From assembly GCA_964574705.1 (NCBI GenBank), contig CAZNOO010000024.1, positions 1-24,825 on the forward strand: a stretch of 24,825 bases of DNA, in the 5' to 3' direction. How positions within the stretch are numbered: the stretch's first letter is position 1; every line of letters begins with the position of its first letter. The DNA comes from JAHIVB01 sp964574705 (GTDB lineage: Bacteria > Bacillota_I > Bacilli_A > Izemoplasmatales > Hujiaoplasmataceae). Under the pieces are notes generated by a model. The model ran no database searches. It worked only from the letters and a program-made list of their open reading frames with translations, and was not told where the DNA came from. The translations under genes and the position numbers were made by a program. Of the stretch, positions 1 through 9,131 are shown one piece after another.

Positions 1-2
1 TC

Positions 3-3000
3 AATTTTTTATGGACAGTCAACTCTCCGTATATCGGACAAGGATTAGGAATGATACTTCCTGATCTTTCGTCTGCGACTTCATTGTCTACTGCATTGCC
101 GATGGCTCTTCAGGCTTTTGTTCCTCAAGAATTCCAAGTTGTACTGACTAGTATTCAATTGAATGTGTTTTTGACTGGACTTGCCTTGTTTGTACTCAAG
201 ATTGTCTGGTTGATTTTCTACTTTACGATTTTCAACTTGATATATCGGTTGCTATTCCTTCTAATTCGAGTGATATTTTTCCCAACTCGAAAAAACACCG
301 ACAAATACGCATCTAAGAACCGTGGAATGGGAGCCTTGTTTGGGCTAATGAATGGCGTCGTAAGCGTATTCGTCTCGCTAATCATTTTTAGCGGGTTAGT
401 TTCAATTGCAGGGAGTTTGGTCTCATTTGTTCCTACAGATAATCCTGAAACGGTAGAAGTTGATTTTCCGAGACAGGAAATCTATCAAGCGAGTCATTCC
501 ATTATAATGGAAACTGCGGCCACCGTCCAGATTCCGCAAGAAGTCTTGGACATGATTGAACTTATTAATCAAATGGTTACGGCATACGATGAAAACATCG
601 TTGTTTCAACCGCTTCTCAAATTACGATTACAGACCCGAGTACTTCCGCACAATTAGAGTTGAGTTTGTATCTGTTTGACACCGTTTTATCGTTGGAATA
701 TGATGACGAAAATATAGCAATTCGAAATGAACTACAAGTGATATCCTCAGTCCTGGCACAAGTAATGGATTCGCCTTTTATGGATTCTTATAACTTGGCA
801 GATTTATCGGGTGACGATGTAAGGCTAGCGTTTGATACCATTTCAGATTCCAAACTTTTGACAAGTCTGATTCCAATTGGACTAGAAGCAGGCATTTTAT
901 ATATGTCTTCTTCAGAAGACCCTCAGATTGTTGATCAACTCAACTCTTCTGATTGGCAAAGTGAACTTTATAAGATTGACTGGTCATCAGAAATATCCAC
1001 TTTGGGTGAAGTTGGTGGCGTCGCATTTGATATTTTAAATGAAATCGGTTATTTTAACGATAATTTCGATCTAGAAACTGTCAGTATTGATGGAGACAAT
1101 GCACGAAACATCTTTACTATTTTATCTGAATCGGATTTAATTACGACTTCAGTAGCGCTTTTTGCCCAAACAGCAATTGAACTTGGCGGTGCAGAAATAT
1201 CCGCAGTGGTTCAAATTCCTGCAGACATCATCTGGGCAGATGAACTGAACGCATTTGGAGAAATCATCGGAGCGGTATTGGATACGGGCATCTCTTTCGA
1301 TACGTTCAGTAGTGGAGATCCTTTCGAAATTATTAGCGCACTGGCTACGCTTGATTTTACTGTCATTTTAGATTCAAAACTAATTACGACGGCACTAATC
1401 AATGTTTTTGAAGGTGCTCTCAATCTTGAAGAACTCAACATGATAACAATACCGGATGGTATTCAATGGCTTGACGAACTAGACGGAGATGGAAACATCA
1501 TTTCAAATGGAGAGTTAAGAAATATTTTATTAGCCGTGAATGCTCTCGGTGGTGTTGCATCAACAATCGATTTCAATAATCTATCCATTAGTTCGATTTC
1601 TGGATTAACAGAAGAAGCGATCAATTCCTTATTCGAATCTAAAATATTAGTTGCCACAATCTCTGATTATCTACTCAACCAGGATTTGGGCTTCGCACTT
1701 GTTATTCCGGATTCCGTATTTGATGAAGACGGATATCTTCTAAAAACAGAATTACAAGCACTATCCGCTTCCCTTTCACTTGTTACCCAGAATCTTCTTT
1801 GTGATGAAGGCGATACGGTCTGTGAAGAGGATGGATTCGGATTCGACATTGCAAAAGCGTTTGATCTTAGTTCAGAACAGATTGACACTTTGGTCGGTTC
1901 AGATATTCTAGCGGCTACCGTGGGGGACATGATTATTACCATGGGTGGAGACGCATTAGTCATTCCTGATTCTGCAATCCTTGGAATTGAAGTCAAAGGA
2001 GAGCCACTTAACGTCATTACCAAAACAGAAATCTCAAAAATGATTCAAGCAGTAACCGTGCTTGGAATTTCTGATTTTGCGAACATCAACATTGATCCTT
2101 CGATTTTACAAGAACTTGGATTAGTTAGTGATCCAACGACTTTAGACCCTGATAAAGCTGAAAAACTATTTGCCTCTGATATCTTACATGCTACATTATC
2201 TGATGTCATTTTAGGATTTGCAGTAGGAGATGAAGCGATTCTTTTAGTTCCTTATGTTGACCAAGACGGCGTTGCCGTTAGATACACCGTTGGAAGTATC
2301 GAATTGATTTCTAGAGATGAACTTGAAGCAGTCCTTCAGGCGATTCTTTCTTTAGACATTCAAGATTTCAACAATATTGATTCACTCGATTTATCACTCG
2401 TGACTGAAAATTCAGAAGCATTACTTGCCTCTGCAATTTTACACGCTACCATTTCTGACCAATTGTTTGCTTTGGAAGGAGACTTAGTCTCTATTCCTTA
2501 TGTTGATGAAGATGGTGGCGACATCCGAATTACTGTTGGCGAATCTGGATATGTTACAGAATACATCGCAAAAGCAGAACTTCAAGCCGCATTTGACGCC
2601 TTAGGCGTTCTAAATATTACCGATATAACAACGTTTGATGGAAATGTCGACCTTTCAATTTTATCTGTTGGCGAAAACTTACAGACTCTTCTATCATCTG
2701 CAATCCTTCATGCGACAATCTCGAAACAAGTATTAGATTTGACTGTGGGGGACACTCCAATACTATCCGTTCCTTTTGTAGCGTCAAACGGTTCAACTGA
2801 AATCAGAAAAACAGTCGGTCCGGAAGGAAACGTTACCGAATATATTGCAAAAGACGAAATCAATGCAATTATTGATGCACTTAACGTTCTTGGAATTACT
2901 GACGTTACCGCTTTTGATGGTAACGTTGATTTAAGTGTGTTAAGCGTTGAAGGAAATCTAGATATATTACTCGCTTCCTCGATTATTCATGCTACCGTTT

Positions 3001-6000
3001 CCCAACAAATCTTTGACCTGTCAGATGACGGATTCGTCAACGTTCCGTATGTAGAAGAAGATGGAATAACCAACGTTAGAGTCACTGTTGGACCTGAAGG
3101 ACAAGAAACCGAATATATCACAAAATCTGAAATTTCAGCAGTATTCGATGCATTAGACGTTTTGGGCATCAGTGACGTTACAACCTTCGATGGAAACGTG
3201 GACTTAAGCCTATTGAGCGTCGAAGGCAATATTGACATATTATTATCTTCAGCCATCATTCAATCAACCATCTCAGATCAAATCTTTGACTTAGATACAG
3301 CTGGAACATTAACGGTTCCTTATCTTGCTGAAGATGGAGTCACCGAACTTCGAGTGACAGTTGGACCAGACGGCTTTAAAACAAATTACTTAATTAAATC
3401 CGAAATCAGCGCCATCATTGATGGTTTGAATGTCTTAGGTATTACCGATGTCACAGCTTTTAGCGGATCTGTGGACTTAAGCCTGCTCGCCATTCCTGGA
3501 AACAGCGATATCTTATTGTCCTCATCGACAATCCAAGCTACGGTTTCAAAACAAGTATTCGATCTTGGCACAGCTGGCACATTAACGGTACCATATATGG
3601 CAGACGATGATACAACTGCAATCAGAGTCACCGTTGGAATTTCACCCAACGATACAGAATATATCATCAAATCAGAACTCTCCGCAATGATTGACGCTTT
3701 GAACATTCTTGGCATCACAGACGTCGAAGCCTTTGACGGCTCAGTCGACCTTTCAGTCATCACGGAAGGCGACAACGCTGACACCTTGCTTCTTTCGAGT
3801 GTCATCCAAGCCACGGTTTCAAAACAAATCTTTGATCTTGGAGTTGACGGCACCCTAGAAGTACCAACCTATCAAGAAGACGGTGTCACTTTGATTCAAG
3901 TCGTCACAGGACCTTCTGGACTCGAAACGACCTATCTTATTAAATCTGAACTAAAATCAATTTTCGATGCACTCGACATTCTCGGTCTCACAGACCTTGA
4001 AACGTTCTCAGGAACCGTCGATCTTAATACGCTAGCAGAAGGCACAAATGCAGAGACTGTACTCGCTTCAGCAGTCATCCAAGCCACGGTTTCAAAACAA
4101 GTCTTGGATCTTGATTCTTCAGATACGATCAACGTTCCTTTCTTTGCTGACGATAACTCAACTGAAATTAGATTCACAGTCGGTTTACTTACAGAAGCGA
4201 CCGATTATGTCTTAGCCTCTGAATTAGTCGCAATGATTCATGCAATGGATCTTCTTGGCATCACCGACGTAGAAACATTTGACGGAACGGTGGATATCAC
4301 CAGTTTCTATGACGAAACGAACAGAAACATCTTATTGTCATCTTCCATCATGCAAGCAACGATTTCAAAACAATTGCTAGATCTTGGAGATGCAACTTTA
4401 ACAGTGCCTTATACAGACTCACTACTCGTAGATGTTAGATTGATGACAGGACCATTTGGAGACGAAACAGAATATGTTTCAAAGGCAGAAATCAGCTCCA
4501 TCTTCGAGTCTCTTGAAATTTTAGGTGTCACCGACATTACAACATTCTCTGGTGATATTGACTTAACAAGTTTCTACATTCAGGAGAACAGAGACATCTT
4601 ACTTGGAAGTGCGTCCATGCATGCGACAATTTCCAAGCAGTTAACTGATTTAGGCAATGCAACATTGACTGTTCCATATATGGCATCGGATAATACAACA
4701 GAAATTCGAGTTTTAGTTGGCCCATTAGGCAATGAAACCGAATTTGTCGTCAAGACAGAAATCGACGCTATATTCGAATCACTTGAAATATTAGGTATTA
4801 CAGACATTACAACATTTGATGGAGACATTGATCTAACAAGCTTCTATGTCCAAGAAAACAGAGACATCTTACTTGCCAGTGCATCCATGCACGCAACCAT
4901 TTCAAAACAACTCTTCGACTTAGGCCCTGCAACTTTGACGATTCCTTATACCGCTTCTGATAATGTAACATTGATTCGCGTAACTGTAGGAGAAGCAGGA
5001 GAAGAAACAGATTATGTCATTAAAACAGAAATTGATGCAATGTTCGAATCCCTTGAGATTTTAGGAATTACAGACATTACTAGTTTTGATGGAAACATCG
5101 ACTTGTCTGATTTCTATGAACAAGCGAACAGAGACATCTTACTAGCAAGTGCCTCGATGCACGCAACCATCTCAAAACAGCTTCTTGACTTAGGAGATGC
5201 CGTGCTTCTCGTCCCACTTCAGGATCAAGATGCATTTGATGTACGTATCACTGTCGGTGGCGTAGGATACACAACCGAATATGTCGTAAAAGGTGAAATC
5301 GACGCGATGTTTGAAGCGCTCGAACTACTCGAGATTACAGACATCAATTCCTTCGACGGCAACGTTGATTTGGCATTGATTTACGGAGATGCAAACCAAA
5401 ACATTCTACTCGCTAGTGCATCGATGCACGCAACGATTACAAAACAACTAGATGACCTCGGCTCAGGTGTTTTACTGATTCCACTTACAGACGTTGACGG
5501 CATATCCATTCAAGCTACCGTTTCCGGAACCCACTACATATTCAAATCCGAAATTAAAGCGATTATCGATTCTCTTGAACTTTTAGGTATCGTCGACATT
5601 ACGACCTTTGACGGAACGGTTTCATTGGTCAACCTGTTTGATGACGGAAACCAAAATACATTATTGTCTTCCGCTTCGATGCATGCGACAATCACAAAAC
5701 AACTCGATGATCTTGGATCAGGCGTACTTCTGATTCCAGATACAGATGTACTCAATGTCTCTATCCAAGGAATCGTGTTCGCAACGCACTTCATTTACAA
5801 AGACGAGATTAAGGCCATCATCAATGCGCTTCACGTATTGAACATCACAGACATTACGACATTTGATGGCACTGTATCACTTACAAATCTGTTCAATGAA
5901 GCCAATCAAGACATCTTATTAACTTCCGCATCGATGCATGCGACAATTACAAAACAACTCGATGACTTAGGCTCAGGCGTCTTATTGATTCCGTCCACGG

Positions 6001-7634
6001 ATGTAAATAATATCTCAATCCAAGCCACGGTATCCTTAACACACTTCATTTACAAAGATGAAATCAAAGCCATCATCAATGCTCTTGAAATATTAAATAT
6101 CACTGACATCACGACATTTGATGGAACTGTATCGTTACTTAATTTGTTTGACAATGGAAATCAAAACATTCTATTAACTTCAGCCTCAATGCACGCGACA
6201 ATCTCCAAACAACTCGACGACCTTGGCTCTAGCGTTCTATTGATTCCTCATACGGATTATGACGGCACGGTTGTTGAAGGAACTGTATCGCTCACACATT
6301 TCATTTACAAAGACGAAATCAAAGCCATCATCAATGCTCTTGAAGTCTTTGGAATCAACGACATTACTTCATTTGACGGAAGTTTCGACATCAGCTCTCT
6401 TGTACTTACAACCGATCAAGATACCGTCTTACTCAGTGCTTCCATGCACGCAACAATTTCCAAGACCATGCTTGATTTAGACGATGCAGTATTGATCGTA
6501 CCACTCTATACACAAGCAGGCGTCGCAGAAATCAATCGTATTCAAAAGACCGTCAGTTCAACGGATTTCATCACAAAAGCTGAAATCAGAGCACTGATTG
6601 ACGCATTCCTCATCATGGGATACACCGATCTGAATACGTTCGGTGCTTCCATCGATTCTACTTTGTTCTTCGACAATCCGGATACACTCCTATTGTCAAG
6701 TTCAATTCAAGCTACACTTTCTGATAAATTGCTGAACGATACTCTAGGCAATTTAATCATCCCGAACACCAACTATGCAACTGACTACACCATCCGTATT
6801 GAATTAAGTGATGTTACATACATTGAACTGGTCGAAATCAAAGCCATCCTTACTTCCCTTGAATTACTAGGCTTAACAGACTTCAGCGCGATTTCAATTA
6901 ATCCAGCCAACGTATTCGCTGCGGACTATGACATCCTCCTAGCATCCTACTCAATGCAGGCAACTGTTTCCGATACATTGTTAAGTGGAGCACTAGACGA
7001 TTTGGCAGCCGCAGGTTGCGGTTCACTCATCGTACCGAACCATTTCCGTGAAACACTGAATGTAGGAGCTGGAACGAACGAACAAATAGAGAAAACCGAG
7101 CTCAAAGCATTGCTTACATCTCTAGAAACACTAGGTGTCAGCGACTTTAGCGGAGCCGTAGATGCTAGCGTAGTCACTTCACTTACAGACGCTCAACTTG
7201 ATATATTACTAGCAAGTGGATCAATGCAGGTTACAGTAGACAACATGCTGAAAGGCAATGCAAACATCAACTCCTCTATTCCTGACCTCGCTGTAGAAGA
7301 CGTATTTGGTATGACAGGTATTACGACAGTTACAGAAATCAAAGCCTTTATCAAGGCAGCGAACACTGTGGGTGGATCTAATATTTCGAACGTAGACTTC
7401 GATCTCGCAGTTATCGCCGCTCTAACACCTGCTGAACAAGATACCGTATTGTCCTCAATGATTGTTAGAAACATGATAACATCTGACGTCGAAACAGCAG
7501 TCGCAGCCAAGAACATTGCAATCTTCCCATTACCTCCATACATTATCGATAATACCGACTATGAAGAAAGCAATCCAACTCTATTCTTAACAAAACAAGG
7601 AGCACTTGACGCGATTACATTTATCAATAGTTAA
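3..7634 (+). CDS. Giant CvpA-like membrane-anchored modular repeat protein, copy 1 (5' truncated by window)
   Basis: Function unknown; a very large predicted surface protein. The frame is open from the first full codon at position 3, and the residues before the ATG at 51 (NFLWT...) align with residues about 55-70 of the third paralogue. That ATG is therefore internal and roughly 55 N-terminal residues lie outside the window. Counting from the ATG at 51, residues 39-77 form a hydrophobic region, 78-93 a basic loop (RKNTDKYASKNRG), and 95-123 a last membrane helix whose GALFGLMNG-type motif resembles CvpA-family proteins. The positive-inside rule puts the remaining ~2400 residues outside the cell. 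These consist of degenerate modules, then 15 regular modules, then terminal modules and a cap shared with the paralogues. A module runs: LLASASMHATISKQL helix, LTVPY strand, IRVTVG, TEYVxKxEI helix, LGITDITTFDG. No LPXTG, SLH or signal peptide is visible. An adhesin or surface-coat role is only inference. Confidence 0.85.
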   Translation, partial: NFLWTVNSPYIGQGLGMILPDLSSATSLSTALPMALQAFVPQEFQVVLTSIQLNVFLTGLALFVLKIVWLIFYFTIFNLIYRLLFLLIRVIFFPTRKNTDKYASKNRGMGALFGLMNGVVSVFVSLIIFSGLVSIAGSLVSFVPTDNPETVEVDFPRQEIYQASHSIIMETAATVQIPQEVLDMIELINQMVTAYDENIVVSTASQITITDPSTSAQLELSLYLFDTVLSLEYDDENIAIRNELQVISSVLAQVMDSPFMDSYNLADLSGDDVRLAFDTISDSKLLTSLIPIGLEAGILYMSSSEDPQIVDQLNSSDWQSELYKIDWSSEISTLGEVGGVAFDILNEIGYFNDNFDLETVSIDGDNARNIFTILSESDLITTSVALFAQTAIELGGAEISAVVQIPADIIWADELNAFGEIIGAVLDTGISFDTFSSGDPFEIISALATLDFTVILDSKLITTALINVFEGALNLEELNMITIPDGIQWLDELDGDGNIISNGELRNILLAVNALGGVASTIDFNNLSISSISGLTEEAINSLFESKILVATISDYLLNQDLGFALVIPDSVFDEDGYLLKTELQALSASLSLVTQNLLCDEGDTVCEEDGFGFDIAKAFDLSSEQIDTLVGSDILAATVGDMIITMGGDALVIPDSAILGIEVKGEPLNVITKTEISKMIQAVTVLGISDFANINIDPSILQELGLVSDPTTLDPDKAEKLFASDILHATLSDVILGFAVGDEAILLVPYVDQDGVAVRYTVGSIELISRDELEAVLQAILSLDIQDFNNIDSLDLSLVTENSEALLASAILHATISDQLFALEGDLVSIPYVDEDGGDIRITVGESGYVTEYIAKAELQAAFDALGVLNITDITTFDGNVDLSILSVGENLQTLLSSAILHATISKQVLDLTVGDTPILSVPFVASNGSTEIRKTVGPEGNVTEYIAKDEINAIIDALNVLGITDVTAFDGNVDLSVLSVEGNLDILLASSIIHATVSQQIFDLSDDGFVNVPYVEEDGITNVRVTVGPEGQETEYITKSEISAVFDALDVLGISDVTTFDGNVDLSLLSVEGNIDILLSSAIIQSTISDQIFDLDTAGTLTVPYLAEDGVTELRVTVGPDGFKTNYLIKSEISAIIDGLNVLGITDVTAFSGSVDLSLLAIPGNSDILLSSSTIQATVSKQVFDLGTAGTLTVPYMADDDTTAIRVTVGISPNDTEYIIKSELSAMIDALNILGITDVEAFDGSVDLSVITEGDNADTLLLSSVIQATVSKQIFDLGVDGTLEVPTYQEDGVTLIQVVTGPSGLETTYLIKSELKSIFDALDILGLTDLETFSGTVDLNTLAEGTNAETVLASAVIQATVSKQVLDLDSSDTINVPFFADDNSTEIRFTVGLLTEATDYVLASELVAMIHAMDLLGITDVETFDGTVDITSFYDETNRNILLSSSIMQATISKQLLDLGDATLTVPYTDSLLVDVRLMTGPFGDETEYVSKAEISSIFESLEILGVTDITTFSGDIDLTSFYIQENRDILLGSASMHATISKQLTDLGNATLTVPYMASDNTTEIRVLVGPLGNETEFVVKTEIDAIFESLEILGITDITTFDGDIDLTSFYVQENRDILLASASMHATISKQLFDLGPATLTIPYTASDNVTLIRVTVGEAGEETDYVIKTEIDAMFESLEILGITDITSFDGNIDLSDFYEQANRDILLASASMHATISKQLLDLGDAVLLVPLQDQDAFDVRITVGGVGYTTEYVVKGEIDAMFEALELLEITDINSFDGNVDLALIYGDANQNILLASASMHATITKQLDDLGSGVLLIPLTDVDGISIQATVSGTHYIFKSEIKAIIDSLELLGIVDITTFDGTVSLVNLFDDGNQNTLLSSASMHATITKQLDDLGSGVLLIPDTDVLNVSIQGIVFATHFIYKDEIKAIINALHVLNITDITTFDGTVSLTNLFNEANQDILLTSASMHATITKQLDDLGSGVLLIPSTDVNNISIQATVSLTHFIYKDEIKAIINALEILNITDITTFDGTVSLLNLFDNGNQNILLTSASMHATISKQLDDLGSSVLLIPHTDYDGTVVEGTVSLTHFIYKDEIKAIINALEVFGINDITSFDGSFDISSLVLTTDQDTVLLSASMHATISKTMLDLDDAVLIVPLYTQAGVAEINRIQKTVSSTDFITKAEIRALIDAFLIMGYTDLNTFGASIDSTLFFDNPDTLLLSSSIQATLSDKLLNDTLGNLIIPNTNYATDYTIRIELSDVTYIELVEIKAILTSLELLGLTDFSAISINPANVFAADYDILLASYSMQATVSDTLLSGALDDLAAAGCGSLIVPNHFRETLNVGAGTNEQIEKTELKALLTSLETLGVSDFSGAVDASVVTSLTDAQLDILLASGSMQVTVDNMLKGNANINSSIPDLAVEDVFGMTGITTVTEIKAFIKAANTVGGSNISNVDFDLAVIAALTPAEQDTVLSSMIVRNMITSDVETAVAAKNIAIFPLPPYIIDNTDYEESNPTLFLTKQGALDAITFINS
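2421..6425 (+). repeat. 15-unit tandem coding repeat (85-90 aa modules) in giant protein copy 1
   Basis: Using the start of the LLxSxxxxATxS helix as anchor, units begin at 2421, 2688 and so on up to a flanking unit at 6426. That gives fifteen units in 4005 bp, an average of 267 bp (89 aa). Unit length drifts along the array: anchors at 4611, 4881 and 5151 are 270 bp apart, then 267 bp, then four successive 255-bp units between 5418 and 6438. The 255-bp group is the most alike in DNA and protein, for example the FIYKDEIKAIINAL segment recurs almost unchanged, which suggests the newest duplications lie there. Upstream units (HATISDQ/QATVSKQ types) are more diverged. All spacings are multiples of three, so the frame is kept. 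Confidence 0.88.
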
Positions 7635-7647
7635 TCATTTATGAATC

Positions 7648-7679
7648 AAAAAGTTGGAGACTTCGGTTTCCAACTTTTT
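7648..7679 (+). terminator. Rho-independent terminator after giant gene 1
   Basis: A 14-bp stem (AAAAAGTTGGA plus GAC pairing with GTT plus TCCAACTTTTT) closed by a TTCG tetraloop starts 13 bp after the TAA stop and ends in a T run. UUCG loops are exceptionally stable. It separates the giant gene from the rsgA unit. Confidence 0.92.
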
Positions 7680-7710
7680 CTTTGTTTTAAAACTCGCTAA
7701 AATTAGCCCT

Positions 7711-7738
7711 TTTCTTTATAAATATTATTTGGTATACT
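7711..7738 (+). promoter_or_regulatory. Promoter for leader ORF and rsgA (extended -10)
   Basis: TATACT at 7733-7738 is preceded by TG plus one base (7730-7732), giving an extended -10 element. The -35 region is only a T-rich TTTCTT at 7711-7716 with a 16-bp spacer. Transcription would start near 7745, just ahead of the perfect ribosome binding site of the small ORF. Confidence 0.5.
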
Positions 7739-7770
7739 ATTATCAGATACTTTTAAAGGAGGTCATGATT

Positions 7771-7830
7771 ATGATTGATAAATTTCTAGCCGCAAACACA
7801 AATGATGGTGAGGGTATGAACGCGGCATAA
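7771..7830 (+). CDS. Putative 19-aa leader peptide upstream of rsgA
   Basis: A short ORF, MIDKFLAANTNDGEGMNAA, ends in TAA 37 bp before the rsgA start. It is preceded by AAAGGAGGT at 7755-7763, a near-perfect match to the anti-Shine-Dalgarno, placed 8 bases from this ATG. The in-frame ATG at 7765 is too close to that site to be preferred. The peptide is hydrophilic and slightly acidic, with no signal sequence and no run of codons typical of amino-acid attenuators. It lies between a promoter and rsgA, so it is probably co-transcribed. It could be a translated regulatory leader, a micropeptide, or the remnant of a gene. I do not recognise it. Confidence 0.45.
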   Translation: MIDKFLAANTNDGEGMNAA

Positions 7831-7844
7831 AAAGTACCTTCACT
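7807..7844 (+). promoter_or_regulatory. Hairpin overlapping end of the leader ORF
   Basis: GGTGAGGGTA (7807-7816) can pair with TACCTTCACT (7835-7844) over 10 bp with two G-U pairs, enclosing an 18-base loop that contains the leader ORF's stop codon. No T run follows, so it is not an intrinsic terminator. A ribosome finishing the leader would cover or open this stem, the usual geometry for translation-coupled control of the next gene. That role is inference. Confidence 0.35.
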
Positions 7845-7867
7845 CAAACTTAATGATGGAGGAAACA

Positions 7868-8884
7868 ATGAATTATCAACATCTTTTTGCCTATGGACTG
7901 ACAAAAGAAGTCCTTGAAGAGGCAAGAAATGATGACTATCTTTTTTTGGCACGAGTAACAACGCAACAACGTGAATGGTTTTCATTGGAAACGGAAGAAG
8001 GAGAAATCTCTGCAGAGGTTCGTGGGCGATTTATCTATGAGGCCGTTCAAGAAAAAGAGTTTCCAATTGTCGGAGACTGGGTATTATTTAAATATACTGA
8101 CCCTTTGCATGAAAAAGGAATCATCCACAAAGTACTTACGAGAAATAGCTGCCTAACGAGAAAAGCAGCAGGTTCCAAAGAAATGACGCAGGCAATTGCC
8201 GCGAATGTCGATTTCATTCTCATATGCATGTCGATGGATCTTGATTTTAATCTTAGGCGCCTTGAGCGATATTTAAGCATTGTATGGAATAGTGGTGCAC
8301 AACCCCTCGTGGTTCTTACGAAATCTGACCTCGCAACCGATTTTGAAAAACAAATTCTTGAAACGGAAAACATTTCTTTCGGTGTTGAAGTCATACCCTG
8401 TTCAAATCAAGAAGAAACAGGATACGATGAACTACTGCCTTATATTCAACCAAATAAGACTTATGCTTTGGTGGGTTCAAGTGGTGTCGGCAAATCATCT
8501 CCTATCAATTCTTTATTGAAAGAAGAACATTTTGAAACCAACGGTCTTAGAAAAGATCATCGTGGAAAGCATACGACAACTTCTAGACAAATGGTTCTAT
8601 CCCCTTCTGGAGCGCTAATAATCGATACGCCTGGGATGAGAGAAGTCCAGATTGAATCGCTTGATCTTGACTCTTCGTTTTCTGACATTGAAGAACTGGG
8701 AGAAGAATGCAAATTTCGAGACTGTACTCATACAGTCGAACCCGGGTGTGCCGTTATCCAGGCAATTGAAGAAGAACGTATGGATTCAAGCAGACTAAAA
8801 AACTACCATAAAATGCAAAGAGAGTTATCTAGAACTTCAGGTTTAAACAGAAAAAACTTATTCCAACATAAAACAATGAAATAG
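7868..8884 (+). CDS. rsgA: Ribosome small-subunit-dependent GTPase RsgA
   Basis: RsgA (YjeQ/EngC/YloQ family) is a cytoplasmic GTPase that binds the immature 30S subunit and helps its late maturation. The 338-aa protein shows the family's circularly permuted layout: an OB-fold region (about 20-95), G4 motif TKSD (151-154), P-loop GSSGVGKSS (203-211), the TTTSRQ segment (236-241), G3 DTPGM (253-257), and a zinc site formed by Cys281, Cys286, His288 and Cys294. The start at 7868 is chosen because GGAGG at 7858-7862 lies 5 bases upstream; two further in-frame ATGs at 7853 and 7856 overlap or precede that site. One oddity: the residue after the P-loop GKSS is proline (Pro212), where relatives usually have leucine. 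The gene sits alone between two giant-protein genes and follows a small leader ORF. Confidence 0.95.
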   Translation: MNYQHLFAYGLTKEVLEEARNDDYLFLARVTTQQREWFSLETEEGEISAEVRGRFIYEAVQEKEFPIVGDWVLFKYTDPLHEKGIIHKVLTRNSCLTRKAAGSKEMTQAIAANVDFILICMSMDLDFNLRRLERYLSIVWNSGAQPLVVLTKSDLATDFEKQILETENISFGVEVIPCSNQEETGYDELLPYIQPNKTYALVGSSGVGKSSPINSLLKEEHFETNGLRKDHRGKHTTTSRQMVLSPSGALIIDTPGMREVQIESLDLDSSFSDIEELGEECKFRDCTHTVEPGCAVIQAIEEERMDSSRLKNYHKMQRELSRTSGLNRKNLFQHKTMK

Positions 8885-8897
8885 TCATTATTGAAAT

Positions 8898-8929
8898 GCG
8901 CAGAAAGGACCCCTTCCTGCGCTTTTTTT
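8898..8929 (+). terminator. Rho-independent terminator after rsgA
   Basis: The stem GCGCAG-A-AAGG / CCTT-C-CTGCGC carries one A-C mismatch and a three-base loop, followed directly by seven Ts. It begins 14 bp after the rsgA stop. Confidence 0.93.
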
Positions 8930-9068
8930 CATTTAAATTTCACAATTTGAATAAAAGCATTCATTTTTGAGTTTAGTCAAAATGTTCCTCTTTCTCGGTG
9001 AAAGCAATGTCCTATTTTTAAACGAAAAAAACCCTGTAAAATTATAGTAAAATTGTGAGCAATTGAAC

Positions 9069-9096
9069 TTGCAAAAGTTTAAGAAAGAAGTATAAT
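9069..9096 (+). promoter_or_regulatory. Promoter of giant-protein copy 2
   Basis: A consensus -10 TATAAT at 9091-9096 lies 16 bp downstream of TTGCAA (9069-9074). The predicted transcript starts about 30 bases before the TTG start codon. The rest of the 8930-9068 gap is AT-rich with no gene; a small inverted repeat (AATTG tgag CAATT, 9051-9064) overlaps no recognised operator. Confidence 0.6.
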
Positions 9097-9131
9097 GAAA
9101 TTAGAGAAACACTGATGAAGGAGTGACTTTT

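Noticed and set aside
2421..6425. CRISPR-like or mobile-element interpretation of the regular repeats
   Set aside because: The units are long, in frame, contiguous and coding, with no short direct repeat plus spacer pattern and no transposase or terminal inverted repeats.
1211..7543. Many open frames of 60-155 codons on the minus strand inside giant gene 1 (for example 3386-3853)
   Set aside because: They recur at the module period, have serine-rich low-complexity translations and lack ribosome binding sites. They are compositional shadows of the repeated sense codons. The same applies to those inside copies 2 and 3.
9051..9064. AATTG-tgag-CAATT inverted repeat resembling half of a lac-type operator
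   Set aside because: Five-base arms are expected by chance in AT-rich DNA and no regulator gene is nearby.
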